NCBI RefSeq assembly: GCF_009727055.1 | Contig: NC_052354.1 | Location: forward strand, 15,177 to 79,176 | Origin: Benincasa hispida | Lineage: Eukaryota > Streptophyta > Magnoliopsida > Cucurbitales > Cucurbitaceae | Reading direction: 5' to 3' | DNA: 64,000 bases | Shown: positions 22,175-34,263 of the stretch, one piece after another | Layout: each line of letters opens with the position of its first letter | How positions within the stretch are numbered: position 1 is the stretch's first letter | The notes under the pieces: model-generated | Databases searched by the model: none | Seen by the model: the letters and a program-made list of their open reading frames with translations, nothing else | What the model was told of the DNA's origin: nothing | Position numbers and translations under genes: made by a program

Positions 22175-24775
22175 TGTTGGGGTTGGTGTCCTAATTCTCC
22201 GGAGTCTCGTTGTTTGTAAACATTGTACACATTGTTACGAATAAAATAAGAGTTATTTTATTTTTCATTTACTTATATCCAATAAACAAAACTCCATGGT
22301 TATTGTATGTAAGCTTAAGCATGTATATGAGATATACAAAGTGGATAATGCCTTAAGTAATAACCTAAAAGATCTGTAGTATATAGATTAAGGGGGATAT
22401 CTTATCCTGGTGACACTACGGATACGACCTGCTTTGTAGAGGTTAAGTATTGTTGAAGTACTACAGATGGTTGTTCCTGACCATTCAATGTGGAGACATT
22501 CGGTTGTCGTATACAGTGTTTGTCTCTCGATGGGTGTAGTTGTGTTGTTTTGATATAACAACATTAGTTATTATAGTGTATTGTATAAGATTCTGGCTAC
22601 TACATGATAGTAGTGTATATCCATTCTTTGTATTTGTTAGGTGGCGCTACGCCTGACTATATTCTATTTGTACCTTTTTAACATTGCATTCATCTACACG
22701 TGATTTTTGACTCCCGACCATAGGTGATACTATTAATTTATAGTGCATTTATCTAAGTTGTTAATATTATATAATGAGAGAGATTTGTACGTTATTTCAC
22801 TAGTTCTTCGATAGGTGCATGTATGCTCTCTAGTACTACTTGACCATAATATATAAGTCCGTGAGGGTGAGTCGGGTGGTCGCCAAGTGGATAATATTGG
22901 CCCATGTTTTTTGGTGCATATAATGCTTAAGGACCTTACCGCACTTTTTAGTATTTGTCTAATTTGTGAGAGTACGAGTGTGATTAGATCTTACGTTATG
23001 AGACAAGATGGATTCACTCCTTTACCTGAGGCTTCTGTGGATAAGTAGTTAGATTGTCCCTTATCAGGCCTGGATTCGTTTCTGTTACTCCTCAAATTGA
23101 CAGTAATGTAAGTTGTATGGCTCTATAAATCTCAGTTCTTCGTTTTAGTCGTGGTAAGAGAAGAAGACTTGCAAGCAATTATTAGTGTATAATGTGAGCT
23201 ATTATTATGGGTTATCGATCACTCTCAATAGAGAAGATCGAATGTAGAGTAACTAATTAAGAGGTGAAAGTTTATGATGATGAGTCACCTTTACGGTAGG
23301 CGTTTCTCATATCATGGAATCTTGCAGTTTAAAGTGATCGAAAAAGTTTCATGCACGTGCGGCTTCACGAGATTCTTAAGATTTGGATTGCCATAACTCT
23401 GTAGAGTAGATCATAGTCTTGGTTTGGGTTATCACACTGTTTGATTGTTTTGAGGGAATTAAGGTTAGTGGACCAACAAGATTGTATTTATAATCAGTGT
23501 TGCCCTAGGAGGAAAGTAGGTAAGCTAAATATGTCGAGAACCACTAAGAATCGTTGATCTATGTAGATCGTAGTTGGTTGTACCTTGATGAGTTTATGGA
23601 GGTTGTGCTGATTTTAAAGAGTTATAGTTTAGATTATTCACGTTAGCCCAATTGATAAGCTTTAAGCTAAGGTCACATAAGGTCCCCTTGGTAGCTCCAA
23701 TGCGATTAAAGTGTTTGCACGAATACAGTTCTTGGGGTTGATTTGAAGTGTTAAAATTAACAGAGAAATTTGCTTAGACTATGACTTTAATCTGGTGTAG
23801 ATGTATGAGATACATCTGAGTCGTGAGGGAGTAATGTAAATTATGCATTTATAACATTAAGATACCATAAATAAAAAAATGACCACTAAGTGGCTCTTGT
23901 ATGTTATGATTAATAAACTTATTAATACCATATAGATTATTAAATTATGAATATATGGTAGTTGATATTATAGTTGTATTTTATAAATGTTTTGTCTTTA
24001 TATTATTTGATAATTATCTTTTTTCATCTAATAACCAAGATTTAAGAAATGGAGGAGGATTATATGGTGGAATTTATTAGTGGTAAACCGTGAGATTAAG
24101 AAGGGAATAAATATTTTCCTAAATATTTAGTGTTACTCTAAGATTCGTGAATTTCTCATTAACAGGGCTTATTGGCTAATCAGTGGAATTAAATGTGTAC
24201 CGATAATTTCCTTCTAGAGCAGGAATACATTTCATACAGAGAGATAAGATCGGGTGGACATTACCTATACGCGATAGTTCACTCAGCTGCATTGTAGGTA
24301 AGCGCCGATCGTGTTGGGGCAGTTGGTGTATACGATGGGTTGCCATCTTCTACATGATTGAGCACAAGCGTCTATACAGAATATAGGATCAGTAGCTATT
24401 TTATCTCCCAGGTACTCTGCATCATATAGCTCTCATAACAACGGAAATTCTGTGGTTGGGTACCTGCTTAAGTCTCTGGTTCCTCTTAACTAAGATACGA
24501 TATACATGTAAGACCCACATATTCTCTCTGCGGTTTTCTCACACCGGAGAAATTTATCAACGGTACCATTGTGGCGGTGTTCCTCCCTCTCACTCGCTGT
24601 ATGTTGTGAGTTTCAGGTTTCTGAAGGATCGTTCGTTGGGTTCGTGATCATTTGTGTTCATTGTGTTCGTTGCTGCCGTTTGTGTATACACCATTCGTTT
24701 GATTCGAGGTGTGAGTAATTGTGAGATTATACTTTACCTAACTCTGTGGACGGTTAAATTGTGGATGCAATGTGT
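22175..24775 (+). mobile_element. Copia LTR (family LTR1), plus orientation, irregular
   Basis: Starts TGTTGGGGTTGGTGTCC and matches the inverted copy at 17717-19828 nearly base for base to about 22490. From there to about 24775 the same landmarks appear in order (ATGGATTCACTCC near 23008, AAGGTCCCCTTGGTAGCTCCAATG near 23690, TTCGTTGGGTTCGTGATCA near 24635) but with many small insertions, deletions and scrambled stretches, making the LTR about 2.6 kb. The end is not clear. Either strong decay or poor-quality gap-filling sequence could explain it. Confidence 0.75.
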
Positions 24776-25918
24776 TTGTTTTTTTAATAACAAAAACTAA
24801 AAACAATTACCAAATAGGTTTTCTATTTTTTATTTTTTAAAAACGAAAAACCAAAAACAGTTACCAAATAAGTATGATTTTGTTTTTAAAAAACTAAAAA
24901 CCAAAAATATATTTTCAAAAATTGAAAATAAAATTGTTATAAAGCGGGGTGTTATGGGTTGTTTGATAACCAATAAGTTATTAGTTTTTGAATTTTAGTT
25001 TTTAGTTTTTAGTTTTTTAAAATGAATATGTTTGGTAAGTAATTGAGTTTTTTTGTTTTTAAAATTTTAAAAATATTTTAAAAATTGTCAAAGAAAATTG
25101 AAAAACAAAAAAGGTCATTTTTAAATCGGTTTTTTTGTTTCCGTAAAACACGCATATTTCCATTAGTACAGTGGTAGCATATGTGCTTTGAGGATCCGAG
25201 CAATGACAATATTTTGCTACTTTTATTTAATTTTACAATAATAGTTTCTATCTTTTTATATAAAAATAAATGGTAAAAATTATCGAAAATACTTTTTTGT
25301 TTTACGCGTCATTTTCGTATCAATTCTAATTTTTTTATTTTAACAAATATTTCTTAAAGTTTTTTAAAAACAATTTCAAAATTAAAAGTTAAAATGTTAG
25401 AAAATATGAATACATTAATTTTTTTTATTGTTATTTTAATTTAGAAACTATAAGTACTAGGCGTGTTCAAAAAACTCGACGACTCAAAAATCTGATCAAA
25501 GTTGGATTGGATTATTAACACTTCATGAGAGAGATGTTTTCTAAAAATGACTCAACATGAATGAAAATATATATTTTCCCTCAAATTATGTTAATAATTA
25601 TAAATATTTTCTTGTATTTTGTCAATATGTTTATTTTTGTTATTTTTCATTTTATTTGTAATTAATCCATGCATTTAAAATGATCGAACTAATATATTAG
25701 TTAGCCCATATGGCATGACTTAGAATGCCTAGTGCCCATGATATAAATGTTAGGGTAATATGCTTGTTTTTAGTTGATGATATTTCGAATGTAAAATGTA
25801 CTTAGAGAATATTAAGGTATCCTTAAAATGAAATAACTCATCTATTTAAGGTAACATATATTTCAAATTTGATGGGGTCAATGCACAATCTCAAGGAATC
25901 ATCATCGTCACTCCATAG
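24776..25918. other. AT-rich DNA with an A/T-rich inverted arrangement
   Basis: From 24790 to about 24930 the strand reads AAAAACTAAAAACCAAAAAC with ACCAAATAAG words; from 24965 to 25095 it reads TTAGTTTTTAGTTTTTAG with TTTGGTAAG words. The two halves are roughly complementary and could be a MITE-like foldback, but no clean termini are seen. No gene is visible. Confidence 0.4.
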
Positions 25919-26625
25919 TATGAAGCAGAGATACTTTATGTGAGGTAAAAAATCCGTATCAAACACGTATTGGATACCAATACTTACAGATACGTATCTG
26001 ACACGTGATTTGACGTGTCTATTTCTACGCGTATTTTTTTAAAGAAAAAAGACAACTCATATAATTTTTCTCAATCTAAAACTAGGCAGCTTATTTAAAA
26101 AACTCACTACTTGAGTTCAAAACTAAAAGAAAAAAAAAAATAACAGACCAAACCCTAAGACTAGAATCATCTAATTTCCATCTTCACATTTGAATCCCCA
26201 CAAAATTGACCAAAATATAAACCATTTAAAATGTATTTTCAACGTATACTTCTCCCTCTAATCTTCTTCTTCTTTGTAATATGAATCACTTTTCTATTGC
26301 ATTTTTATTAACTATTGTACTTCAAGATCTTAAATGTTGTTTTTTTTTTTTTTGTATTGTATTTCAGTGTTTGTATTCTATTTTGTGTTATTGTTATTAA
26401 CTTGTATGCTAAATTTATCTATATCCTAGATTTTTTTTTAAGAAAAATAAAATGTATTTTCAACGTATCAGTATCCTCGTTTTTTAGAAGTATATATATT
26501 AAAAAAAATATATAAAAAATGACGCATCCTTAGACGTATCCATATCTTAGTTTTTTAGAAATTGACGAATCGTCGTATTCGATCGTATTCGTATCGTATA
26601 GTCGTATTTGTATCTATGCTTCATA
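25919..26625. mobile_element. Putative short inverted-repeat element
   Basis: TATGAAGCAGAGATAC at 25919-25934 is matched by GTATCTATGCTTCATA at 26610-26625, whose complement differs at one of 16 positions. Inside both ends lie clusters of GTATC and CGTATT words (GATACGTATCTGACACG on the left; CGTATTCGTATCGTATAGTCG on the right), like subterminal repeats. A 19-bp direct repeat (AAATGTATTTTCAACGTAT) occurs near 26229 and 26449. I could not find a convincing target-site duplication. Confidence 0.45.
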
Positions 26626-27483
26626 ATTCATAGTGATACACTAGGCTTGATATATCATTTGCCAAGTAAATCATTTAGCACAACTCATATATCTTTCAAG
26701 TTTCAATTAACTAATATGAATATCAAGATGTGTCAAATATGTTGTGCAACCTTTCCTTAGTAGTTTGCTGGTTTTCAGTGCATAAATAATACACATTGGC
26801 AGGATTTTTCCACCACACTTGAAACCAATCTCAATTTTTCACTAGGTCATTTAAATACAACCTCTTTTAATCGGTAGTTGATTGATACATGATGTATAGG
26901 ATTAAATGTCACTTTTTAAATAGTAGGTATAATACAATTTTCACTAGGTCATTTAAATTTTTTTCTCCTTTGATTTTTTTTAGAAAAAATTGACTTTAAT
27001 ATTGAAAAGTTTAATTAAATGTTAAATTTCTCACTCAATGTGAACAAAAGATATATTTAAAATGATTAATTTATATCATTTATTAAATATTACAAATAAC
27101 ATATTCTAATTTCAATTTAATACATATGTTGTATTTAAAAAAGCTATATATATAAACTTACAGTCATATTTAGTATAAATCACTTGTGAGTTTATATATT
27201 AAAAAACTCTCACAGTGAGTTAATTTTATAGTTTTTTTTTAGTAAGTTGAGTTTTATAATTTTAATGGATGAATTTTTATAATATATATATATAAGGTGG
27301 GTGAAGAATGTAATTTACTTCTTGCCAGTGGACATAAAATTCTCCCTACTTCTAATGAGAGCTCTTCGTTCTGTTTAGGGCAGTCCTCATGGGGTCTTTG
27401 GCCCAATTGGTTAAAAACATCTCTATCTCAACTCCTATTTTGGCAACTAGCTCAACAACTCTTCTTCTATAATAAAATCAGTT
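26626..27483. other. AT-rich intergenic DNA
   Basis: No gene, RNA gene or clear element end is visible. Confidence 0.55.
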
Positions 27484-28047
27484 CGTATTATTTAATAATA
27501 TTCTTTTATAGTAATTTACACATATAGAAATATTCTGAATATAACAAGTGTCAAATCAAGTCTGGACATGCAATTCGACAACTACTCCATTCGTAAGTGT
27601 CCTAATTTCATGCTTTTGGGAAAATCAAGCCTCGAGATAAATTTCCATACTCTCAATCAAGAAGAAAAACTTTTAGCACTTCAAGAGAGAAAGTTCCTCT
27701 AAAGTCAATGTTTTTAGTCACTTCGTGAGATATAGTTGTAAGTTATTCTCCTTGAAAGAGGTTGATCAATATCCTTAGAGAGTGTAAAGCTTGTCACAAG
27801 ATTTGAATACATTAATTTCCAAATTTTGTTACTATCTTGCATTTTGTTGTGTTGTTATATTTCATTCTTCAATGTAGCTTAAATTTATATTCGTAATTAT
27901 GAGTTTAATTCTACGAGACGTTCTGTTTGGTTGATACTCTAAAAGGATGAATATGCTTAAGATTTATCTTATAAACTTAAATCCTAATACAAAGTAGTGA
28001 TTTAATACATCCATATTCCAAAAGCTCCTGAACATACCATGTCTCCA
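27484..28047 (-). repeat. Duplicated block, copy 1, with F-box 3' exon remnant
   Basis: About 27484-27965 parallels 29815-30420, sharing ATTATTTAATAATATTCTTTTATAGTAATTT, AAGTGTCCTAATT, GAAATCAAGCC-like and GTTCGGTTTGG-like words in order. 27974-28047 matches 30826-30899 with few differences; on the minus strand this is the final exon of the F-box gene (METWYVQELLEYGC-like, then the stop). In copy 1 the two parts are adjacent, while in copy 2 about 400 bases lie between them. This is a partial, diverged duplication of the F-box gene's downstream region. Confidence 0.8.
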
Positions 28048-28122
28048 CAAAGTATCCGGAGAGCTTCAAAGAATCAAACTATGGGTGGGTGCGGTTTAAA
28101 TTTTAAATTTTCTTGACATTAG

Positions 28123-28236
28123 GAAGATGCTTGGGATGCGTGGGAGAGGTCATCAACAGCCAATGCCAGTGGTTCAGATACTAAATTGATTCAAGCTGCT
28201 ATCGAGATTCTACTGGGATTTGATTTGGCTTCATAA
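28123..28236 (+). pseudogene. Exon-like orphan fragment, unknown product
   Basis: After an intron-like ...CTTGACATTAG there is a 37-codon open stretch, EDAWDAWERSSTANASGSDT and onward through KLIQAAIEILLGFDLAS, then TAA. Its base composition and amino-acid make-up look like a real final exon, unlike the surrounding AT-rich DNA. I do not recognise the protein and no upstream exon is visible on this strand. It may be a captured or duplicated exon. Confidence 0.35.
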
Positions 28237-29814
28237 AATTGATTCTATAGGGGAGTGATTGGACCTCACACTCAACTTAGCCTAGGTGGGCTATAAAATA
28301 ATGTAATGATTATTTTAACCCTTGTTTTTTAAAAAATCTTGATATACTCGCAATATATCTATTATATATCCATCAAATCACATGTTCCATAGAGATATTG
28401 GAAGGCAACATCTTTTTTCTCCAAATTTTGCTATATAACTTTAACATATTTTTTTGGAATAATATTTTTTACAGTTCAACAAAATCACGGATATTGTGTT
28501 GATATATTATGAATATTTTTGTCAATATAGTAGAAATATCATAGATATCTCGTCTATTTTTGTCGTCTAATTATCTCTATGTATAGCTTTATTTTTTTTA
28601 TTTTTTTTCCAATATCAAGCTTGTCCAATTGTTATATTTTCCTATTTCTAAATTTTTTCAATTTTCAATCCAAATTTTTCATTTTCAAAGAAATTGAATT
28701 TGGAAAAACCACAAAAAAATTTCAACCATGGTCATAAAGTTGATGGACTAGAAATTAGTCCATTCATTAGAGAATCTCAATTCATGCATGTCGCACAAGA
28801 CTCCGACCGTGGTCAAAGAGTCGGTGGACCAGAAATTGGAGCACTTGGAAAATCTTTCATTTGTTGAAGATCTACCTATGATGATGCTCAAATCAATGTT
28901 GATTCAATTCTTTCAAATATGAAGGAGATGAGTTTGGACCGTTCAATATGGACATGGCCAATATATGTCTATAAAATAGTAATAATGATTGAATTCATAG
29001 TAACTATAGTCATTCAAGTGATTATGGTTCCTGTGGATATAATGATGTGTTTAATACATGAATCTATAGATGGGAACCACAACTTTCCCATAAAAGATAT
29101 AAAGACTCAAACTTAGAGCCTCTATGTTATTTACATTCTTTAGACCGATCCAAGGTATCCTTCTTTTGGCAACATTTAGGTTGACGTTGAAACTCATTGA
29201 TGATATACTTTCAAAATGTTAGAAAATTTTTAACATACAATGACTTGGGAGCAATATTGTCATATCAAATCAATTACACTAAATGTTGGATTGGTAACTC
29301 TTAGATCATCTTTTATTATTGAACCTTATATGTGACCTTTATTCTGCATGAATAGACTTTTGTTAATGAAATATTTGGTTCATAATAATTTTTCGGTCTT
29401 AATTATTATCTATTATTTCATTATTTCATTACCTACCATATATGTGATATTCGTGGTTTTTCTTAGCAGATTCGTGGTTTTTATGAATTTCTGTGATATA
29501 TCTGTAAATTTGACTCATCAATATTTGCCCCAATAATATTTTAGTCTTTGGTTTTCAATAACTCCACCACCCACGACAAAATACAATGAGTCTGACAGTC
29601 AATTCTAGCAAAAACCACATTTAATGTTAGATTTCGGCAACAACCACTTCCGATGACCAATGCCGACGGTCACCTACACGACCAACTTTGGTGGCCAACT
29701 CGACAATCACTTTGGCATCCAACTCCAATGAAGATCACCTAACTCCCTATTTTGGCACTAGCTCCGACAACTCTCTTCAACGGCCAATTCCGATGATCAT
29801 CTTCCACAACCAAT
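28237..29814. other. Intergenic DNA with a degenerate minisatellite
   Basis: No gene is supported. About 29570-29815 is a loose repeat of CAACTCCGATGACCA-like words (GACAACCACTTCCGATGACCA, CGGCCAATTCCGATGATCA and so on) at intervals of roughly 20-35 bases. Around 28735 and 28805 the words CCATGGTCATAAAGTTGATGGACTAGAAATT and CCGTGGTCAAAGAGTCGGTGGACCAGAAATT form a diverged direct repeat. Confidence 0.5.
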
Positions 29815-30420
29815 TCATATTATTTAATAATATTCTTTTATAGTAATTTGACAATAATAAAAACACGTTGAATATAGCATGCATTTTGATAACTACACCC
29901 ATTCCCTCAAGCCTAGATAAGTGTCCTAATTCATGCTTATGGAGAAATCAAGCCTTGAGATCAATTTCCGACAAAAAAAAACAAAAAACAAAAAACAAAA
30001 AACAAAAAAACAAAAAAAAAAACAACTTTTAGCCCTTCACAAATGAAAGATCCTCTAAAATCAATGCTTTTAGGTCGGATAGAATTGTAAATTATTCTTC
30101 TAGATAAACGTTCATCTACATCCTTCGAGAGTGTAGAAACTATCACAAGGTTTGAATACATTGATTTCCAAATTTTGTTATCATATTTCATTTTGTTTTG
30201 TTGTTATATTTCACTATACATTCTTTATGTACATATGGATTCATCTTCAATGTAGTTTATATTTATACTCGTAATTATAAGCTAAATTTTCCAAAAAGTT
30301 CGGTTTGGTGGATACCCTAAATGGATGAGTAGAGTATGCTTGACAAATTTGTGTTTGCATTGTCCTCCACATCATTTATGTTATTTCCTTTGTCGAGTTT
30401 AGGATTTATCTTATTAATTT
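29815..30420. repeat. Duplicated block, copy 2
   Basis: Counterpart of 27484-27965 (see that entry), lying downstream of the F-box gene on its minus-strand orientation. It contains an A/C-rich simple repeat, (CAAAAAA)n-like, at about 29970-30024 absent from copy 1. A T run follows at about 30557-30579. Confidence 0.7.
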
Positions 30421-30828
30421 AAACCAATCTCTTGAGTTAAATATACTAGTCTTAATGTTAACAAAATTATCACAAAATTCACACTGAGAATATGGGACTA
30501 AGAACTTAAACAAATATGTAACAACACTTTGACACTTAAAACGTGAAATATAACATTTTTTTTTTTTTTTTTTTTTTTTGCCATTCAAACCCTTATTTTC
30601 AAATGGTTTTCAGATCACTTAAATCAAGAGTTGGAAAGTTATGAAATCAAAAGCATCGATAGATGGGAGTTTAAGTCGGACCAACACAAATTTCTCTTTC
30701 TAGACAAACACATACATACAAAACAAGCAATTGGAGTGTGGTTTCAGCTAAAGTTCAAACCGAACCAGCTCCAAGTATTCAAAACCTAACATCCAAAAAC
30801 CTTAGAATAAGTAGCAAAAGCAATGAAC

Positions 30829-32084
30829 TTAAATCCTAGTATAAAGTAGTGATTTAACACATCCATATTCCAAAAGCTCCTGAACATACCATGTCTCCAT
30901 AGAAGGGCTGTTGTTTAGCCAGCAGTTCAAGATTTCATTTGACCTTTCAATATCACGATCACAAATGCCTCCCTCTCTCACCCTCAACTCCCTCAATTTC
31001 TCAAACATGAAGCCTTCATCTTTAGTTGAAGAAGGAATGATAACAAACTTCGAAAGCTCCTGAAACAAAAAAGTTATAAATTAAACAACAATTTATACAG
31101 ATATACAACGCTACCAAACAACATATATTTGAATATGTACCTCCACAGCAAGAGAATTAATCACTATTGAATTTGCCTTTCCAAGTAGATTAAACACACT
31201 TGTTAGATTTTCCACAACTTCTTTCTTCACCTCATCACCATCAAAAATTGATATTTCATAATCGAGATCAAACTCAACTTTTTGTAAAGAGAGAAAATCA
31301 TCAGTAAAGCTCAAATACGGTACAACATTATCTAGTTTCACAAATGTCAGATTGGGAGTACACAAAAAGATCTCGGAGCCGAATCTATATTCACGACAAG
31401 ACAGAGTTCCCAATTCCAAGTATTCAAGTTTTGGGGCACAGATGTCCAGATATTCAAAACAAGAACCTCGGAGAATCAAACGTTCGAGAAGTGGGTAATC
31501 GGGTAACATTCCTTCTTCAAGTTCTTCAAAATAAGAATGTGGATAAAAGTTTTTAATCTCGAGAGACCTCAAGAATTCAAAACCATGAGGAACCCATATG
31601 CCTTCGAAATACCCTGAGAGCTTTAGGGAACGACATGTCGTAAAATGGCCAAATCTCCGCCATGGATGGAGAAATCTTCGACATTGTTCAATGCTGCGAA
31701 GTAAAACAAGAGTTTGAAAAGTATTTGGTCTTCCTTCTCGAATCTTCGTGTATCCCAGAATTCTTCGGAGTTGGAACGACAACCAAAGGGCTCGGTGGCG
31801 AAAAACAGAGTTATTTTGTTGACCTTAGAGAGTGGAGTTAGATGAATACGGCGATAGGATAAAACCCGTTTAATGAAACGGCGGAAGCATCTTTCCCTTC
31901 GATGATTCGAATGAGGGCATGAGAAGGAGGGAAAGTCGAAGAGTAAAGTTGGGATTGAAGTCCAAAGATTTGTCCATCTTTTTGATAATAATAAAGTAGT
32001 TTTGATGAGTATATGAGTATCCATTGAGGAAAGAATGTGATGGAGAATGTCATCTGGTAAGAGGCTAATCCTGTCTTCTTCCAT
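30829..32084 (-). pseudogene. F-box/LRR-type protein gene with a frameshift
   Basis: The minus-strand start at 32084 opens with MEEDRISLLPDDILHHILSS and continues KTTLLLSKRWTNLWTSIPTLLF, a typical plant F-box (about residues 7-50), which would bind SKP1 in an SCF ubiquitin ligase. The LRR-like region follows (CRSLKLSGYFEGIWVP; LEIKNFYP; LERLILRGSCFEYLDICAPKL; LEYLELGTLSCREY). Between 31665 and 31645 the frame must change by the equivalent of a 1-base loss; otherwise the first frame stops at TAA near 31623. An intron runs from GT at 31140 to AG at 31060, joining GAG at 31141 to GAG at 31059, phase 0. The last exon (31059-30829) ends at TAA. With the shift ignored the product would be about 390 aa. 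Pseudogene or a base error are both possible. Confidence 0.8.
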
Positions 32085-32669
32085 CTCCCTTCTATTTCTT
32101 GGCTCACAGTTTGGTGATTTGGAGTTATGGAAGAGACGTCGTATTGAAGGCTTGTGTGGGTGGTCGGTGAGTGCGGTTTAATCTTCCTAGTCATAATGAG
32201 ATGGAGTTTTAGGGTTACTAATTAACGTCATGTTTACATTCTTTTAATAGAAAATATGTAATTTGTTGTGAAATTATTTTAAATGATAAAATTATTAAAA
32301 ATATTGTTAAATATAGCAAAAGAAAATCTTTTTTAATGTACCAAGGAACTTTTACTAATTTGTTATATTTTTTTAATAAATGACTTGTAATATATAAAAA
32401 TCAAATGACCAACTTATAAGAAATTGTTTTAAATGACAAAATTGGTCAGATGAAGAATAAAACAAACTAAGCTAGATGGAGATTCTCCACCCCTCCATGA
32501 GTAACTCTACTCCAACCAAGGAGGCTCCCTTAGCTTTGTCAACTGCTCTCTACAATAGAAGGGTAAGGAGAGCAAGGAGGATGAAGGGGGAAGATGTGGC
32601 GACAAAGAACCAAGTGGCATGAAGAGGTAGAGAAGAAGACCAAAGTGCGCTTGTAATTGTTATCTTTTA

Positions 32670-32704
<35 letters not shown>

Positions 32705-33650
32705 GGTAGCTAGGTGATCGCAAGAGCTAGTCGCTAGAGGTAATCGTCTGAGTGAAGGTGGTCCTGATGGAGTGGAGTCATTATAAACAGTTGATGAAGG
32801 GAAAGTTGTTTTATTAACCATTGTGAAACAGAGGGTTAAAATAACCCATATCTCCGTTTTCTTACTACTTACTTTAAACATTGGATGGGCTATTATAACC
32901 ACCTCAATCCATTCCAAGTTAGAGCTTCAAATACTCCATAAATAAAACTTTCGATTTCATCATGTGACTCTAAACTCAAACAAAAGTAGTAAATTTTATC
33001 ATCGGTTAGATTTTGTACCAACTAATTTTAGTTGAAGACAGCGTAGAAATCTTAATAAACTCATCAATATTTTCACCAAATTAAAGTTGTGCACATAGAA
33101 ATTTTGGCAAATACACAAATTAACTATTAAATAATTTCAACAATATTCACATTTTTTTTTTAAAAAAAGAACTCAATTGTCATTTTTCTCTAAAAATTTA
33201 TCAATTTCCTGTCGTGCATAAATTTTGAAATTATTTAGAAAAAAAACCCTATCACATTCTACTTTAAAATAAAACTATGCACATGTCCTTATTAGATTAA
33301 AAAATGTTTAGTAATTCTTTAATATTTTAATCAACATTCTCTAGTAATGACTAGTGCGATGGCAAACCCAATAAATAATGCAATCATCTTATATGTCTTA
33401 TTTAAAACACATGTTTACATAGTTTGATTTCCTTCGGTTTGCTTAGACAATTATAGTTCCAATTCTATAAACAAACATTCAGTACCACACACAACGGTTT
33501 CAGCCCTAAAACATTGACGAGACTCATGATATTACTTTGAAATTAAAGATATAATTTAACAACCTTATATCAATTTGAGTACATTTTTATGTTTTGAAGT
33601 TTAGAGATCAAAATAAAATAATCGTGAAAACTAAATATGATGGTTTTAAG
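32085..33650. other. Intergenic DNA with an ATT microsatellite
   Basis: No gene is supported. It holds the upstream region of the F-box gene and a TTA/ATT trinucleotide run at about 32670-32704. A run of asparagines on the minus strand there is an artefact of this repeat. Confidence 0.6.
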
Positions 33651-34263
33651 TAGGGGTGGAAACGGTTCGGTTCGATTTGATTTGGTGGTCAAAGCGAATT
33701 GAATTGAATTGAACCGAACCGAACCGGTTTATTGGTTCAAATCGAATCACATATATGCGGTATTCAAATTCGGTTTTGGCATTTTAAAATATCCATGTTA
33801 TATTATTTTTTAATTAAAAAATGGTTCGATTCGGTTCGGTTCTAAATCAATTTTGTTCTTTAAATTAAAAATGATTCGGTTTTACTTTTTCTTTAAATAT
33901 ATATATTAGTTAAAAATGGTTCGGTTCGGTTTCAAATTTGGTTTTGACACTTTTAAAAAATCTGTTATATTTTTTTAATTAAAAACGGTTCGGTTCGGTT
34001 TGGTTTTAAATTCGGTTTTGTTCTTTAAATTAAAAGCGGTTTGGTTTTACTCTTTTTTTAAATATATAAATAAATATATATATATATTAGTTAAAAACGG
34101 TTTGGTTTCAAATTCGGTTTTCGTAAGTGGAATTGAACTGAACCCAATTAATTCGGTTTAAAATTTTTTTCAAACGAACTGCATTTTTTGATTTTATTGA
34201 ATTTTCGATTCGATTCGATTAGATTAGATTTTAGAAATTTTTGCAGTTTGAATGACCACCCTA
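33651..34263. mobile_element. Non-autonomous hAT-like element
   Basis: The element starts TAGGGGTGG and ends CCACCCTA, short terminal inverted repeats. It is flanked by GTTTTAAG (33643-33650) and GTTTTATG (34264-34271), an 8-bp duplication matching at seven positions, as made by hAT transposases. The 613-bp interior has no coding capacity and is filled with GGTTCGGTTCGGTTT words and complements. It ends only 282 bp before the PSB33 start codon. Confidence 0.75.

Noticed and set aside
25150..25215. tRNA-like words AGTACAGTGGTAGCAT and GGATCCGAGCAATGAC
   Set aside because: No acceptor or anticodon stems pair; not a tRNA gene.
32660..32917. Minus-strand frame ending in polyasparagine
   Set aside because: The asparagine run is the ATT microsatellite and the rest has no protein character.
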